Below are positions 1 through 11,099 of a stretch of 64,000 bases of DNA, piece by piece. The stretch comes from Collybia mongolica (lineage: Eukaryota > Basidiomycota > Agaricomycetes > Agaricales > Clitocybaceae): assembly GCA_013420905.1 (NCBI GenBank), contig JAAXNY010000016.1, forward strand, positions 1,488,001-1,552,000. Direction: 5' to 3'. Every line of letters starts with the position of its first letter. Position 1 is the stretch's first letter. Under the pieces are notes generated by a model that was given only the letters and a program-made list of their open reading frames with translations, was not told the DNA's origin and searched no databases. The translations under genes were made by a program, and so were the position numbers.

Positions 1-134
1 ATGCAACCACGACTGAGCACAAAGCAAGGCACGGAGTCCACGGTTAAATTACAAGAGAGCAGTGATGCACGATACACCATGGTTATGAGACGCGGATAAT
101 TGGGGATGGGGAGTATATCAATGTAGCGCCTCGA

Positions 135-2136
135 TCAGAACTTGAACCCCCCTGCGAGGCCCATGATATTCGTAGGATCGACCGCCTTCTTCAGTGATCT
201 CAAACCGGCGACCCCATCACCATACATGTCCTCCAACGGCGTATTGAAAATGGCATAGTTGGGATATAGCGAGGCACCAGCAACGTCTGGGCTCTCACTG
301 ACAATGACGTCACGTAGGTGGGCTGCGCTTTGGCGCGCAGCCTCGTGGAAGTCCGAGTCGAAGTGTGGGTCGAGCCAAGCATATTCGATGTCGATGGGGT
401 ATAGCGCTACCGACCGATCGGGTGGGTATGCCGATGGGGTTGTGTTGTAGGAAAACACAGTGGGAAGGAGGGGCTCGATAACGTAAGAGACGATTGTACC
501 GGATTTGCGACTGAGGAGAGCACCCCAAAACTAGGCAGCAATATGGGTGTTTTGGTGACAGGGAGAATATATGTTAGGGCTTACGGTGGTTTCGTTTAGA
601 AACGCTTCGAGGATGGTTGGTGTGCAGCGTGTCAGCGATACCGCATTGAAAATCCCTCTGAAAAGCAGCCCGAGGTATTGATCGCAACTGAACGTGGAGC
701 CGCAGATACAAGTACACACCTCTGTCCATATGTAGCGTTTGCAGGAAATGATTTGATGAATGACAAAAAATCGCGGGTCTTCGCGTCCTGTATGAGATGG
801 GGAATCGCCAGGAACTTATCAAACGTTCCAGCAGGTGGTGTTGGCGCGTCATAAAATAGTGTCTGAGTGATGCTCGGCTATGCATAGGGTCAGTGTCTGG
901 CGAAGGTCGTAGCGATACACTGACTCGTCCAAGTGAGAAACTATAGGTTGTGATGATGCTGGCTTTTGGATCCTTAACACGTGTAGAGAAATCGACAGTG
1001 GCATCAGTCACCGCGGAGATATGGGCAGACGTATAAGTGATGATACCACCCTACAAATTTACGATACAGCGTACGAGAGCTGGATAGATGAAGTACTTAC
1101 CCAAATCTTGGATTGGGGGTATGTCTTAAGGGTAAAACGAGTAACGATCCCCTGTATCCGAGAGTCAGCGTAGGCAAGGGACATATTGTCGGTCTGTCAC
1201 ACAAAATTGTTCAGACCGCCCTACAAAGATCGTGTCAGATAGCAGGAAGATAGGACAAAACAAGGTTTCTTACCTTGAGCCCCCAGAATAGCATTGGGTC
1301 AGAAGTGGCGGTGACGTTGACAATGGAGCCATCTGGCTTTACAAGTTCGAAAGCTACGACACTATCGATGGTCAACCCACTTTGGTTGCTTTTCCATGAA
1401 TAGCCTGTGGTCGCTACATCAAGTCTGCACAATATAAGATAAGGTGTTACCTACCTCCGCCCAATGTGAACCCCGCCACCCCGATGCCTGTAACGCGCGC
1501 CCCGAGGACGCTAACGCCGTGGGGTGCTAGCACGGCATATACGTCGTCCCATACCAGGCCGGCGCCTATCACGGCTGTCTGTGAGCCTGGTTCATAGGTC
1601 ACTTCTGAGAAGCGGGTCATCGATATATGTACACCCTGTGTTGATGAAAATCCCGGATTGGAGGCGTGCCCACCACCTTTCACCTGTTTATATATTTTAA
1701 ACTCATGTTGGCAGGCAGGGTAAAGGTAGGAGCCGTACCGCAAAAGGCGTCCGCGTGGATGAGACTATACGAATCTGGGAAGGTACTTGATCATAAACAG
1801 ATGGGGCCAGACATATGGGACGTACGATAGCGGCAACTTCCTGCCCCGTCCCCGGGCGTACACTACACCTTGCTCGTTGCGTGCTGGAGCTCGCCCAGTG
1901 TGTGATATCTTTAAGGTACTCAACGGCTTTGAGGACTGTATGGAAGTCTAATCAGCGATCAGGTATGTGCTCAACAAAAAGGGATACTCACTCGGATCGT
2001 TTACGGATCCCGGTGGTAGGACACGAGCAATCTGTGCGCAGACTGGATCATGGACCCCTTCAACTCCGGGTGGTTGGGTGGCTGATAATCTGAAAAACAC
2101 AGTAACGACAAGAAGGAGACGCTTCAAGTGTATCAT
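135..2136 (-). CDS. Secreted BBE-like FAD-linked oxidase, copy 1
   Basis: Multi-exon minus-strand gene for an FAD-binding oxidoreductase of the berberine bridge enzyme / 6-hydroxynicotine oxidase-like family. Such enzymes usually oxidise sugars or small aromatics, reduce O2 and are often secreted. What I see: an N-terminal hydrophobic signal-like stretch (MIHLKRLLLVVTVFFRLS), then DPVCAQIARVLPPGSV. A FAD-binding exon (about 1735-1450) carries KGGGHASNPGFSS, whose His fits the covalent flavin-attachment position, and ends GIGVAGFTLGGG. The next exon has GYSWKSNQ and SDPMLFWGLK. The C-terminus is the family-typical NIMGLAGGFKF ending at a TGA. Short introns separate all of these. The start at 2136 was chosen because it begins the signal peptide; an in-frame ATG 15 bases upstream is possible. 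I saw no stop in the exons I joined by eye, but not every splice site was proven. It is close in design to the gene at 5063-7090. The substrate cannot be told from sequence. Confidence 0.78.
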
Positions 2137-2195
2137 GTAAAGCGCAGGCAAAAGGATGGAGGAAGAACAGGTGTGAAGGATATGCGCCGGAAAAG

Positions 2196-2203
2196 TTATA
2201 TAT
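2196..2203 (-). promoter_or_regulatory. TATA-like element before FAD oxidase copy 1
   Basis: A TATATA run lies about 60 bases upstream of the chosen start codon. The paralog at 5063-7090 has a longer TATA run at a similar distance, which supports both start choices. Assigned by position and sequence only. Confidence 0.35.
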
Positions 2204-3712
2204 GGACCGGTTTCGCCAGGCTAGGCTGCTTTCAGGGTTAGTTTAGGGGAAGGATATTATCTTAGGAGTGTTTGTGTTTTTCGAATGAATCACCCCACAA
2301 TTTTCTAACGTTTTCTATATTAGCAGTCTAGTCGCCCACAACATGTGATACTGAATAAAAAATAAACCTACCCCGGAACCAACACGTCGACAGGAACTGA
2401 CGATTTAGTCTACAGCTGTGGTGTCATAATAAACAACAGGTATAAGTGTATATGCTAGCATAGGGGTACTGCTTGAATAAACTCTGGGTTGGAGACGTAC
2501 GACTAACCTAGCACGATAGGAGGTATGCGAGTTGTCGTTAATATCACGAATCTTCCAGGAACTGATGGTGATGTGAAGGAAATATGAACTGCAGGATACG
2601 AGGGATAGGAGTGTCTGTGACAAGAGTGATTCTCGGATTAGTGTATATCCGCATAGAGACGTTAACTAAAAGTATGGCACACTGTAGCCGGGCATGGCCT
2701 GTCTGCTGTAGATAGCTTCAATCATCATTATTTGATATCATATAGATGTTCGTTCCAAGAGGAATGGAGCCAGAAACGATTCCATCTCAACTCGGGCCCT
2801 TCGTAACAGAAGCTCGGTTCATGGCGTCGTGATAAGTATCTGGGAGGTTAAGTTAGTCATACAACATGAATAAGACTGAGTTCGAGCCCCATGCATACTG
2901 CTCAGACTAGCAGAGATCGCTTCTTGAAGTGTTATCCGTACAACACGGCATCAACATAAGACGATGTACTCAACATAAGAGGCCGAGCAAAGGGAGCAGA
3001 ACAATGATGAACGCACCATGGCAACAACGAATTTTGGCACTTTCTGTCTGCGGGAAATAAAGAAATCCCCGATTTTTTTTTAGCGGCGACGTGCTCGCCA
3101 CGTGTCTATACCCACATCCACTTAACAACTCGCCGACTGCGTATGTCTACAGGTGATTTCGCCGGTCAAAGCCCGGGAGCTCTATCTCTCAGTTTTGGGC
3201 TCTCTTCGTCGTACTTAAAGGGCGTACCAGCTTGGTACTAGCTCCTACAGTCTGACGATGTCGCGGCCCGCCACTGCCGCCCATGCGCGAGGTCCCGGAC
3301 CGTGTTGGGGATTCCATCATTGCTGGAGCCTAATGTTGACTTTCCCCTAACTTCTCCCAAGCGGTACTGCGGCAGGAGTTCACTCTCAGTATATTATTAA
3401 GATGTGCGTATAGCCCCCCAAATTTTGCGCCACACAGAGATTATCTATTTACTGGTCAAATGATACAGATCCCTTTAAGCCGTTCAAACTTCAAAGTGAT
3501 GAAGAAATCATTATCGGATAGTAAGGACGCTTTTAATCACCCTGAACCTCATTGGACTCAATGTTGACTAATGAAATCAGTTGAAGTATGAATGACATGT
3601 TTCTGCACGGAAAAGAATACCGTGGACAAGAACTCGATACTGCCGTTCGCTACGAGAAGGACGGCATGTATTTGCCCACAAGTCCACGCATTCGCAGTAT
3701 GAGTAGGCCCGT
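2204..3712. other. Intergenic, no gene recognised
   Basis: About 1.5 kb without a recognisable coding exon on either strand. Short open frames here show no family motif and no plausible splice chain. I see no repeat structure. Confidence 0.4.
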
Positions 3713-4442
3713 TTAGCTAGAGCGTTTATTCAACAGTAACGATAGAATTATTGAACTCCCGTTGTATAACAATCCCCACACGGGTGGGACGGTGAGTATA
3801 AGGATTTTATGGACATTCATTGCCTGGCTGTCGCTTTTCAAATCTTCCACCAGGGGGCACCAGAAGGATAGTTTAAGCGGCGCTGTTAATATAATCCTCG
3901 ATTCAAATATTACTCTCATTGAGAACAATGAAAACAGTAGTAGGACCGCTTGAAGGGTTGTGATAACTACCCCGTCCACGCAGGATACAAGGCCCACGGT
4001 ACGTGTGTGAATAAAACCGGCGATGGACAGAGCTCCCAACGTCAATAACAAAGTGCGAAATCCTCCGTCGCCAACCCGAGTGGTACCAAACAATCTAAAA
4101 TACCAGTAAATCTATCATCTCGGGCAGTATGAGATTATGCATTCACCACACTCTAGTCAAGATCATAAATAACCCCCGGAAATAAATGGCGAAGGGAATA
4201 CCAATGTCAGTAAGTCGGGTTCCCGGGATCGCAACAGTGAATCATGAGGCCTAAACAACCAAATGCACGATGATCGGCTCACCTGAAAAATCAGGATTGG
4301 TAGTGAGGGCAAAACCGTCTGCAGGATTCTCTGTTAGACCCATCCGGTCAGTCAGGTACGCGAAACTCGCGAGCTTCTGCTTACCCTGAACCTTCACGAG
4401 AGGTGATTCTTTGAGACTGCATTGACGGATTACTGGTCGCAA
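3713..4442 (-). pseudogene. Multi-pass membrane protein, probably decayed paralog
   Basis: Minus-strand exons encode a hydrophobic protein of unrecognised family that is clearly a paralog of the gene at 18321-19692. Shared landmarks, in order: a TNPDFSG motif (TNPDLTG in the other copy), an IGIPFAIYFRGLF stretch matching IGMRIAIYFQAFI, and a long terminal exon (4090-3713) with at least three membrane segments (near LLLTLGALSIAGF, VVITTLQAVLLLF and ILILTVPPVWGLLY). In this copy the acceptor before the second exon reads AC where the paralog has AG, and the terminal exon stops much earlier than in the paralog. I therefore infer it is degenerate, although alternative splicing could rescue it. It lies between two FAD oxidase genes on the same strand. 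The 5' exon upstream of 4442 is unclear. Function unknown. Confidence 0.4.
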
Positions 4443-5062
4443 GAATAGACGCCGTAATAACGACTGGAACTCCGGTTCGTAGACATCTCAACTCTGCGTG
4501 TTCTTTGTGACTGTGTTGAGGATGCATATCGTACTGTCGGTGGTTGTTTATTATATCGATGTGCTGCGTCATATATACATGCATGCAACGTGCCCTGACC
4601 ACATGATTTGATTCAATTTCCGCGGAAAGGTTATTATTAGCTTTCAAGATCTCCTCGAATAATACAACTATCATTATAACCTGGTGCGCGCTAACATGGC
4701 TTGGAAAGTCCGATGTACAAAGTACCATTTCCTCACCAACGAACACCAGAGGATTGCCATGGTTATGGCTATGGCGTCGATTGCTGGCCTTACTCTTCGT
4801 CATGTTCCCTGTGCTAGGTAGGTGTGGATCCACCTGGAGAACAAGTATTGACATGAGTCGTACTCACCCAATGGAAAGTGTCATATCACATATGTTATTC
4901 GATGGCGTCGCCCAGAGGGAGCTCAACACACTGCCAATCGGTAAGAAAAGCTTGCCTTCCCTCGCAACAACAGCCCTCTCCATTAAATCATGATGATTGA
5001 ATGAATTAAGCGCTATATAATCAAGTAAGGTTCAACGCAACACCAACGTGGCGCCTCAAGCC
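4443..5062. other. Intergenic; possible lost 5' exon of the membrane gene
   Basis: A 157-codon minus-strand open frame crosses 4381-4854. Apart from a short stretch near its end that could be a degenerate 5' exon of the neighbouring membrane protein, I recognise nothing in it. The rest is plain spacer before the next gene's stop codon. Confidence 0.3.
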
Positions 5063-7090
5063 TTAGAATCTGAACCCTCCGGCGAGACCCATAACGTTCT
5101 CGGGGTCGATGGTCGCCTTCAGAGATTTCAGGCCATCCAACCCGCCACCATACATGTTCTCCAATGGCGTGTCGAAAATGGCGTAGTTGGGGTACGGAGC
5201 CGCACCGACGACATCTTGGTTGTCCATGATAGCGACATTGCGAATGTTTGCTGCAGTCTCCCGTGCTGCCTGGTGAAATTCTGAGTCGAATCGCGGATCG
5301 AGCCAGGCATAGTATATATTGAGAGGACTTAGCCCTATCGACCGGTTGGGTGGGTATGCTGAAGGGGTCGTATTATGAGAGAATAAGTTCGGAAGGAAGG
5401 GCTCGACGTCGTAGGAGATGAAGGTCCCGGACCTCAAGCTGAGATGAGCGCCCCAGTACTGGGGGGCGGATATGTCCCGTCAGGTAAGAAAGGACAACCT
5501 ATGTGAAAGACGTACAACTGTTTCGTTTAGAATGGCTTTCAGTACGGTTGGGGTATATTTTGTCAGGGATACTGTATTGAAAATTGCCCTGCGTGCAACG
5601 CAGGACTATGAGTAAATCCAGGTAAACCACGGGGAAGCACACACCTCTGGCCGTACGTGGCGTTCGAAGGAGAGGCTTTGACAAGTGACAAGAAATCACG
5701 AGTTTTGACGTCCTTCGTAAACGAGTTAATCGCCAAGAACTTATCGAATATTCCCCCAGGGGGTGTCGGCGCATCGTAAAACAGTATTTGGGAGATGCCC
5801 GGCTGTAAATGAGGTTAGTGCCGGGGATCTGGAGGAACTGGAGGAAACTTACTTGTCCAAGAAGGAAATTATAGGTTGTGATGATGCTTGCCTTCGGATC
5901 CGTAACACTCGTCGAGAAATCAGCGACAGCGTCGGCCACATCAGGGATGTGGGGAAGCGTATAGGTTATCAAACCGCCCTGGGAGAATTATCCTTCATGA
6001 GGACGACAAAAATTGGGAAGACAGGTCGGATGCCTACCCAAACCATGGTCTGAGGATATGTCTTGAGAGTGAACCGGGTGACAATTCCCTGCATTTAAGG
6101 ATTGGTGAAGACTCGACATGCGTGTTACTTGTTTGACGCACAAAATTATTCATACCACCCTATCAAAGGATGTTAGACCAAGGCAGGGAGCATGGTACGA
6201 AGAATTTCTTACCTTTAGTCCCGAGAATAAGGTGGGGTCAGATGTGGCTGTGACGTTGACAATGTCACCATTTGGCTTCACGAGTTCAAAAGCAACAACA
6301 CTATCGACAGTCAATCCGTACTGATTGCTTTTCCACGAATACCCTGTTGCCTCGGAATAAGAATTGTGCCACGCTTGACTGTGTATCCCTTACCTCCACC
6401 CAACGTAAACCCACCCACGCCTACGCCAGTGACTCGCCCTCCAAGGACGTTGACACCGTGGGGCGCGAGTGCAGCATACACATCATCCCATATCAGGCCA
6501 GCGCCTATAACAGCTATCTGTGCCGCAGCGTTGTAGGTCACCTCTGAGAAGAGCGACATGGATATATGCACGCCCTTCGTGGAGGAGAAATCGGGGTTCG
6601 AAGCGTGTCCACCGCCTTTCACCTATTGGTAAATCGATAATCGTTTTTACGGTACTCAGCGGGGGCAAATGATGCATACGTACCGCGAAAGGTGTTTGTG
6701 TGGACGAGACAATACGTAGCTGGATGTACGGTGGTTAGAGATGGAAGACTCGAAGGAATCTGTGGCGTACAATAGTCGCGACATCCTGCGCTGTCCCTGG
6801 GCGCACGCTACAATTAGCGAACTGCGTGCTAGAGCTCGCCCAGTGTGTGATATCCCTGTGATACTCGAGAATATTAAGGACTGTGAATCTCTGAGTGAGC
6901 GCTTGACTGTATGCATTGCGACCAGATAAAACACACTTGGATCGTGAACGGTGCCTGGTGGCAAAGCACGAGCAAGCTGCATGCAGACAGGGTCCTGAAC
7001 TCTCCTCTCAACGTCCTGCGGATTAGCGGCCACCACTCTCAGCAAGATGGCGGCAGCAAGGACTAGGCATTTCGAGAATACCATGAGCAT
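5063..7090 (-). CDS. Secreted BBE-like FAD-linked oxidase, copy 2
   Basis: Second intact-looking member of the BBE-like FAD oxidase family, same strand and exon design as the gene at 135-2136. The signal peptide (MVFSKCLVLAAAILLRVVA) is followed by DPVCMQLARALPPGTV. A later exon reads EYHRDITHWASSST and RPGTAQDVATIV. The flavin exon (about 6622-6390) has KGGGHASNPDFSS with the candidate flavinylated His, then VTGVGVGGFTLGGG, and is joined to GYSWKSNQYGLTVD across a short GTAAGG...CAG intron. The C-terminus is ENVMGLAGGFRF. I chose 7090 (MLMVFSKC); 7084 is equally possible. A TATA run lies about 60 bases upstream. The family is known for O2-dependent oxidation with a bicovalently or monocovalently bound FAD. 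No second flavin-linking Cys is obvious next to the usual position. Substrate unknown; tandem duplication with the first copy is inferred. Confidence 0.8.
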
Positions 7091-7150
7091 CGCGTCCCGG
7101 GGAATTTGGGCGGATTGATGAAACTTGGAATGCAAAAGAGACATCCGAGG

Positions 7151-7164
7151 TATATATATATATA
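7151..7164 (-). promoter_or_regulatory. TATA run upstream of FAD oxidase copy 2
   Basis: A 14-base alternating TA run sits 60-75 bases upstream of the start codon of the minus-strand oxidase gene, a usual position for a core promoter TATA box. Confidence 0.4.
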
Positions 7165-7978
7165 GTTCGGTTTCTCCAAATACGCGGTGTACAGGGACGG
7201 AGGTGAGAATGAAAAAGATGTCGCTTGCAGCTCCTGTCAATCGTCCAAAAAATTTCTCCGTGGTTGTTCGCTTAGGCATTTACGATGGAATTCAATAACT
7301 CAATTCAAGACAATCAGCATATCGACTGGGATGGGTGCTCTTGGGCTGTGTTCTGATGAAAATAGTCGGAGACGTCACACGAAAAAATATAAGAACCTCC
7401 GAATGACAGCATGATGGGTTCAGAGAAGCACTGCTTCATGGCACATAGGGTGAATTCGTCATTGTAATGTTTACGTTAGAGCTACTATACTTGGCGCTGG
7501 GTTTGAAAACGGGTAGGTTTTTGGAAACTCGGAACATCTATGTCTCCCGCGAACTTGGGCACTCTGGCGCTTCGGAACAGGTGCTCAGTGTTCATACGAA
7601 GTGGGCTGTCAAGTTTACCCGAAGGAAATCCATGGAGTTTTGGTAAAACTGGAGGGAAGGTGGGCAAAGGTTTGAAATCCCGGTAGAAAACCACATCTGA
7701 ATGATTGTTGAGATGTAAAATTGCAGAAGAAATTTGATACAATACAATCTTATATATATGCAAAGCTCTATGTCAAATCCCAGGTCCTAGTAGTGGCTGT
7801 AGCGTTCATGGTGGAGAGTTTGAAATGAGCGTGACAATCCATCCTGAGCGGGGTTTCAAATCGCAAACTTAAATTAATCGTCGATCGCGCCTGGCGCGCG
7901 TGATGAACGCGTCGCGCAGTATGGTATTCGGTTTAGTTTGTTGACCGACTTTACACGCTCTCTGCCCTCACTGATGGC
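7165..7978. other. Intergenic, no gene recognised
   Basis: No exon with a family signature. The stretch 7880-7920 is CG-rich and includes ACGCGT next to GCGCGC palindromes, unlike its AT-richer surroundings, but nothing else marks it as functional. Confidence 0.3.
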
Positions 7979-8328
7979 ATGCCACGGGAAGAGTTCCATC
8001 CCTTCAAAAGCTTCTCCGACTCCAAAAGGGAACAAATCATCCAGGAAGGTGTCAGGCCGCTTCTACATCTACCTCGGCCCCCTCGCACAATGACAACCTT
8101 CGTCCACAGGCCGGGACTTCGAATCAAGACATCCATGACGATAATCAGTATAACCACTTTACATCCTTCGCAAATAATACTCAATCTAATCATGCACAAG
8201 GATCTACCCCTGTGTGCTCCAACGTGCTTCCTTATTCTCCGTATCCTAGCCACTTCAACGGGACATCGTATCCAGGTTACATCACACATAATCCATCTTA
8301 TTACAATGTCAATACTTATCCTTCACAT
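7979..8328 (+). pseudogene. Possible C-terminal relic of a Tyr/Asn/Ser-rich regulator
   Basis: In the frame beginning at 7981 an open stretch with no start methionine runs to a TAG near 8328. It encodes a low-complexity polar tail rich in S, T, N, H, Y and P (for example SNVLPYSPYPSHFNG and THNPSYYNVNTYPSH). This composition recalls the Y/N/H-rich C-terminal exon of the HMG-box proteins at 30233-31331 and 42553-43651, but I see no residue-level alignment strong enough to prove kinship, and there is no HMG box upstream. It could equally be the last exon of another transcription factor. The ATG frame over the same bases (from 7979) looks like a shadow. Confidence 0.25.
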
Positions 8329-11099
8329 TAGTAGTACAACACTCACCATTGTAGTTACTTCAAACTGTAGCATATTACACCCTTGGAACCCCACCCACGC
8401 ACATAGACACGATATAACATTGATCATCGCGACTTGTCAGTGCAGTGACAATGATCGTGTCGCGTTGCTGGTGCCGAGCGGAGAGTGAATCGGCTTGACA
8501 GGCACCGTGACTGATGTGACTCAAATCTTTTCAAAAACTCACCTTTCAGTTCCGGCAAGGTGCTCCCCAGGATGCAACTACTGGTATTTGACTTTTTATA
8601 CATAGGTGTCTAGGTTAGAAGCATATATGCCCCCAAAAGAAAGCCGGTAGCCCATATCTGCCAGAAAGTAGGTTTCCGAGACAGGTTTTCAAAAGTTTTC
8701 AAAAACCTACCCTACGATAGTACTAGACCGTAGTAAGAGACTAAGAGTATAGTGGAGCTGGGAGCTGACCTGACATGATATGGACATGAAATGAATGTTC
8801 TGATTGAAGATTTGTATCACACCTGAGTAGCGTATAAACAAGAATCGGAGTTCAGTATCAAGACGATCACATGTGCACGGAACTGATAATGGCTTTGTTA
8901 TTTAAATTACTACTGAACTTTAAGTAAAAATGCTGAGGAAAAGTAATCCATCAGACAAAAGTTCAACTCGCTGGAAGATCTATCCCAAAGCTTTTGCAAG
9001 CTAAAGAAGGAACCCGCCAAACGTCCTCGAGACTGCGCTTTCGCAAAGTCATGTTCTCAGTATAACGAGTGAACTCGGAGGTCATCGAGTGGATATGAAG
9101 GATGCGGCATTTGTAAAAATGCGAGACTCGGTCAGTTTCTATAAAATAGATCCTGATGAGTATGTTCTAAGAGAGCCAGGAAGGTGGGCAGGAGCGTTAT
9201 ATACTTTTTTGAAAAGGTCCGTGCGTATACCACGTGCCCTTAAAATTTTACGCACACGTGCATCTCGGGTGAGCGTCCCGAAACCTGTGTTCCGGAGCCA
9301 TCATTGATTTATATTTCGCTCCGCATCCGTTCCTCAAAGTGTTTTTTTTGTACGTTCGTGCAGCAGCTGCCGCGGGCCCTGGTGGGGATATGTTACGGAT
9401 TGCCCTTTCGTTCCAGATATAACTTTCAATCGATAAGGTCATCGGGCTCGGTACCTGCAGTGATGACCTGAGCCACAATCATTTAATTTGTGCTGGCGTC
9501 TCTTGGTATCCTACCTTGCAGCCGCCACGCCACAGTCCACGGCGGACTAGGATCGCTAATCTAATCCATCTCCAGCAGTTCTTGCAGGACACGGCCCCAA
9601 CACCATGTGCTCCCCGGCACGGTTGGCGCGTTGTTGCGAACAACTTCCGTCTTTCCGCGTATCCTAGCACGCCAATTTTGCCCTCCGTTCGGCTTGGCCT
9701 GCCATTTCAAGGCCACAGGCACACAATCCAATGCTTTGGATGTCGTAAGATCTCTTCGTACTTCCGCTCCGTGACTCGGGCTACGCCGGGCACCCCTCTC
9801 AGAGGCCAAGGATGAGAGAAGGAGAGCGCTTCTTACCTCCACGGGGAATGATTGTCCATCGATGGAGGATCGATAAGAGCTGCTAAAGTGACATTTAAGG
9901 CGAAAAAATCCCTGGTTTGTTCGGTACCTTCACCTCCCATCTCCCTAGTTTCGATTCTTGACTGGTCGATATCTCAGTCGCTTCAAGTGGCCTTTAGATG
10001 TCACTGCCTATCACTTTTTGTTGCTCTTCTACACTCCAGACTTTGGTAATACGCTGCGAGTAGGCTTCGAGGTTCCCATGAACCCTTCGTGGTCTCTGCA
10101 CTCGACTTCTGCGGAACGCATGGGACGCCAGTACGACGCGTTCATCTTCCGCAGTGACGAAGCTTTGACTGCTGGGGTTCTGGCATGGTCCCGAACCTGT
10201 ATCGTCGTTGTGCCTTGCTTTAATTTGCTTTGCGACTTCCTCTTTCGCTTAACCTTCGATCATTTCGTTGTCTCTTTTTTTACCCCGGTTTTTAATTTTG
10301 ATTAAATTTACCTCCGGGCTCGGAAACGGATCCTACCCTTGGTATTTCTCCGCGGACGTCGCGGACGTTTAAAGTGGTTGATATCACGTTCTATCGAGTT
10401 GGCGAGGCGTTTTTTCAGGATTTTTTGTTAGATACGCCTTGCTGATGGCTTTCATTTGGTTGTCGTTCATTGTTGACATCAGGCTTATCGTGTGTGTACT
10501 GAGCCTACTGTTCATCCCCTTCTAGGGCCCACCAGCTACAATGACGGGTCACTTCATTGGAATAGAGAAACCGGATTTTATCACTGTACTTTTTTACGAA
10601 GGCGCCTAATAGGTGTTTTGTAGATTATTTTTATCTATAATTACGACGGAATGACAGAAGGATACCGGAAGCAGGGTACGAACCGAAAGTCATGTCATGA
10701 TACATTTTTTGATAATATATTGTGGACACAACGGAGCTGCTACGTGGAATGTGTACGCGAAAGGGGAGGTTAAATGAGAAGAGATCCAGATGACGAGGCA
10801 TCCGAGCGGGGCCATGATACAATCAGGCCGTTAGAGGCGGAATAGAACGCGAGGCTTGAACGTCTGACATTCTTGTCGTTGTTTCTTCGGAAAATCATTG
10901 GTTTTTAGCATCTATACTAACGGTCTATCACAGGATTCGCAAATAATGCTACGGAAGGGAAACAATAACTTTATTTCATGGTGTGATTGTAAAAATAACT
11001 AAAAATAACCAATGACCACAAGGTGCCGCATAGTTTAATGATATACAAAAAGGTAGGAAGAAAAGATGTTCTTATGTACATAGGCGCAAACGAAAATGA
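8329..11099. other. Gene-poor spacer with unassigned open frames
   Basis: About 2.8 kb. Open frames at 9089-9307, 9516-9815 and 9958-10305 (plus) are longer than their neighbours but show no known motif, and opposite-strand frames overlap them. I see no TIRs, tandem repeats or RNA gene structure. Confidence 0.35.

Noticed and set aside
7673..7690. GTTTGAAATCCCGG-like T-arm as a tRNA candidate
   Set aside because: No matching acceptor, D and anticodon stems around it. The same was true of the T-arm-like GCGTTCGATTCCTAAAGG near 17903.
9516..9842. Overlapping open frames on both strands near 9.5-9.8 kb
   Set aside because: GC-rich local sequence gives open frames in several registers; neither shows a family motif or splice partners.
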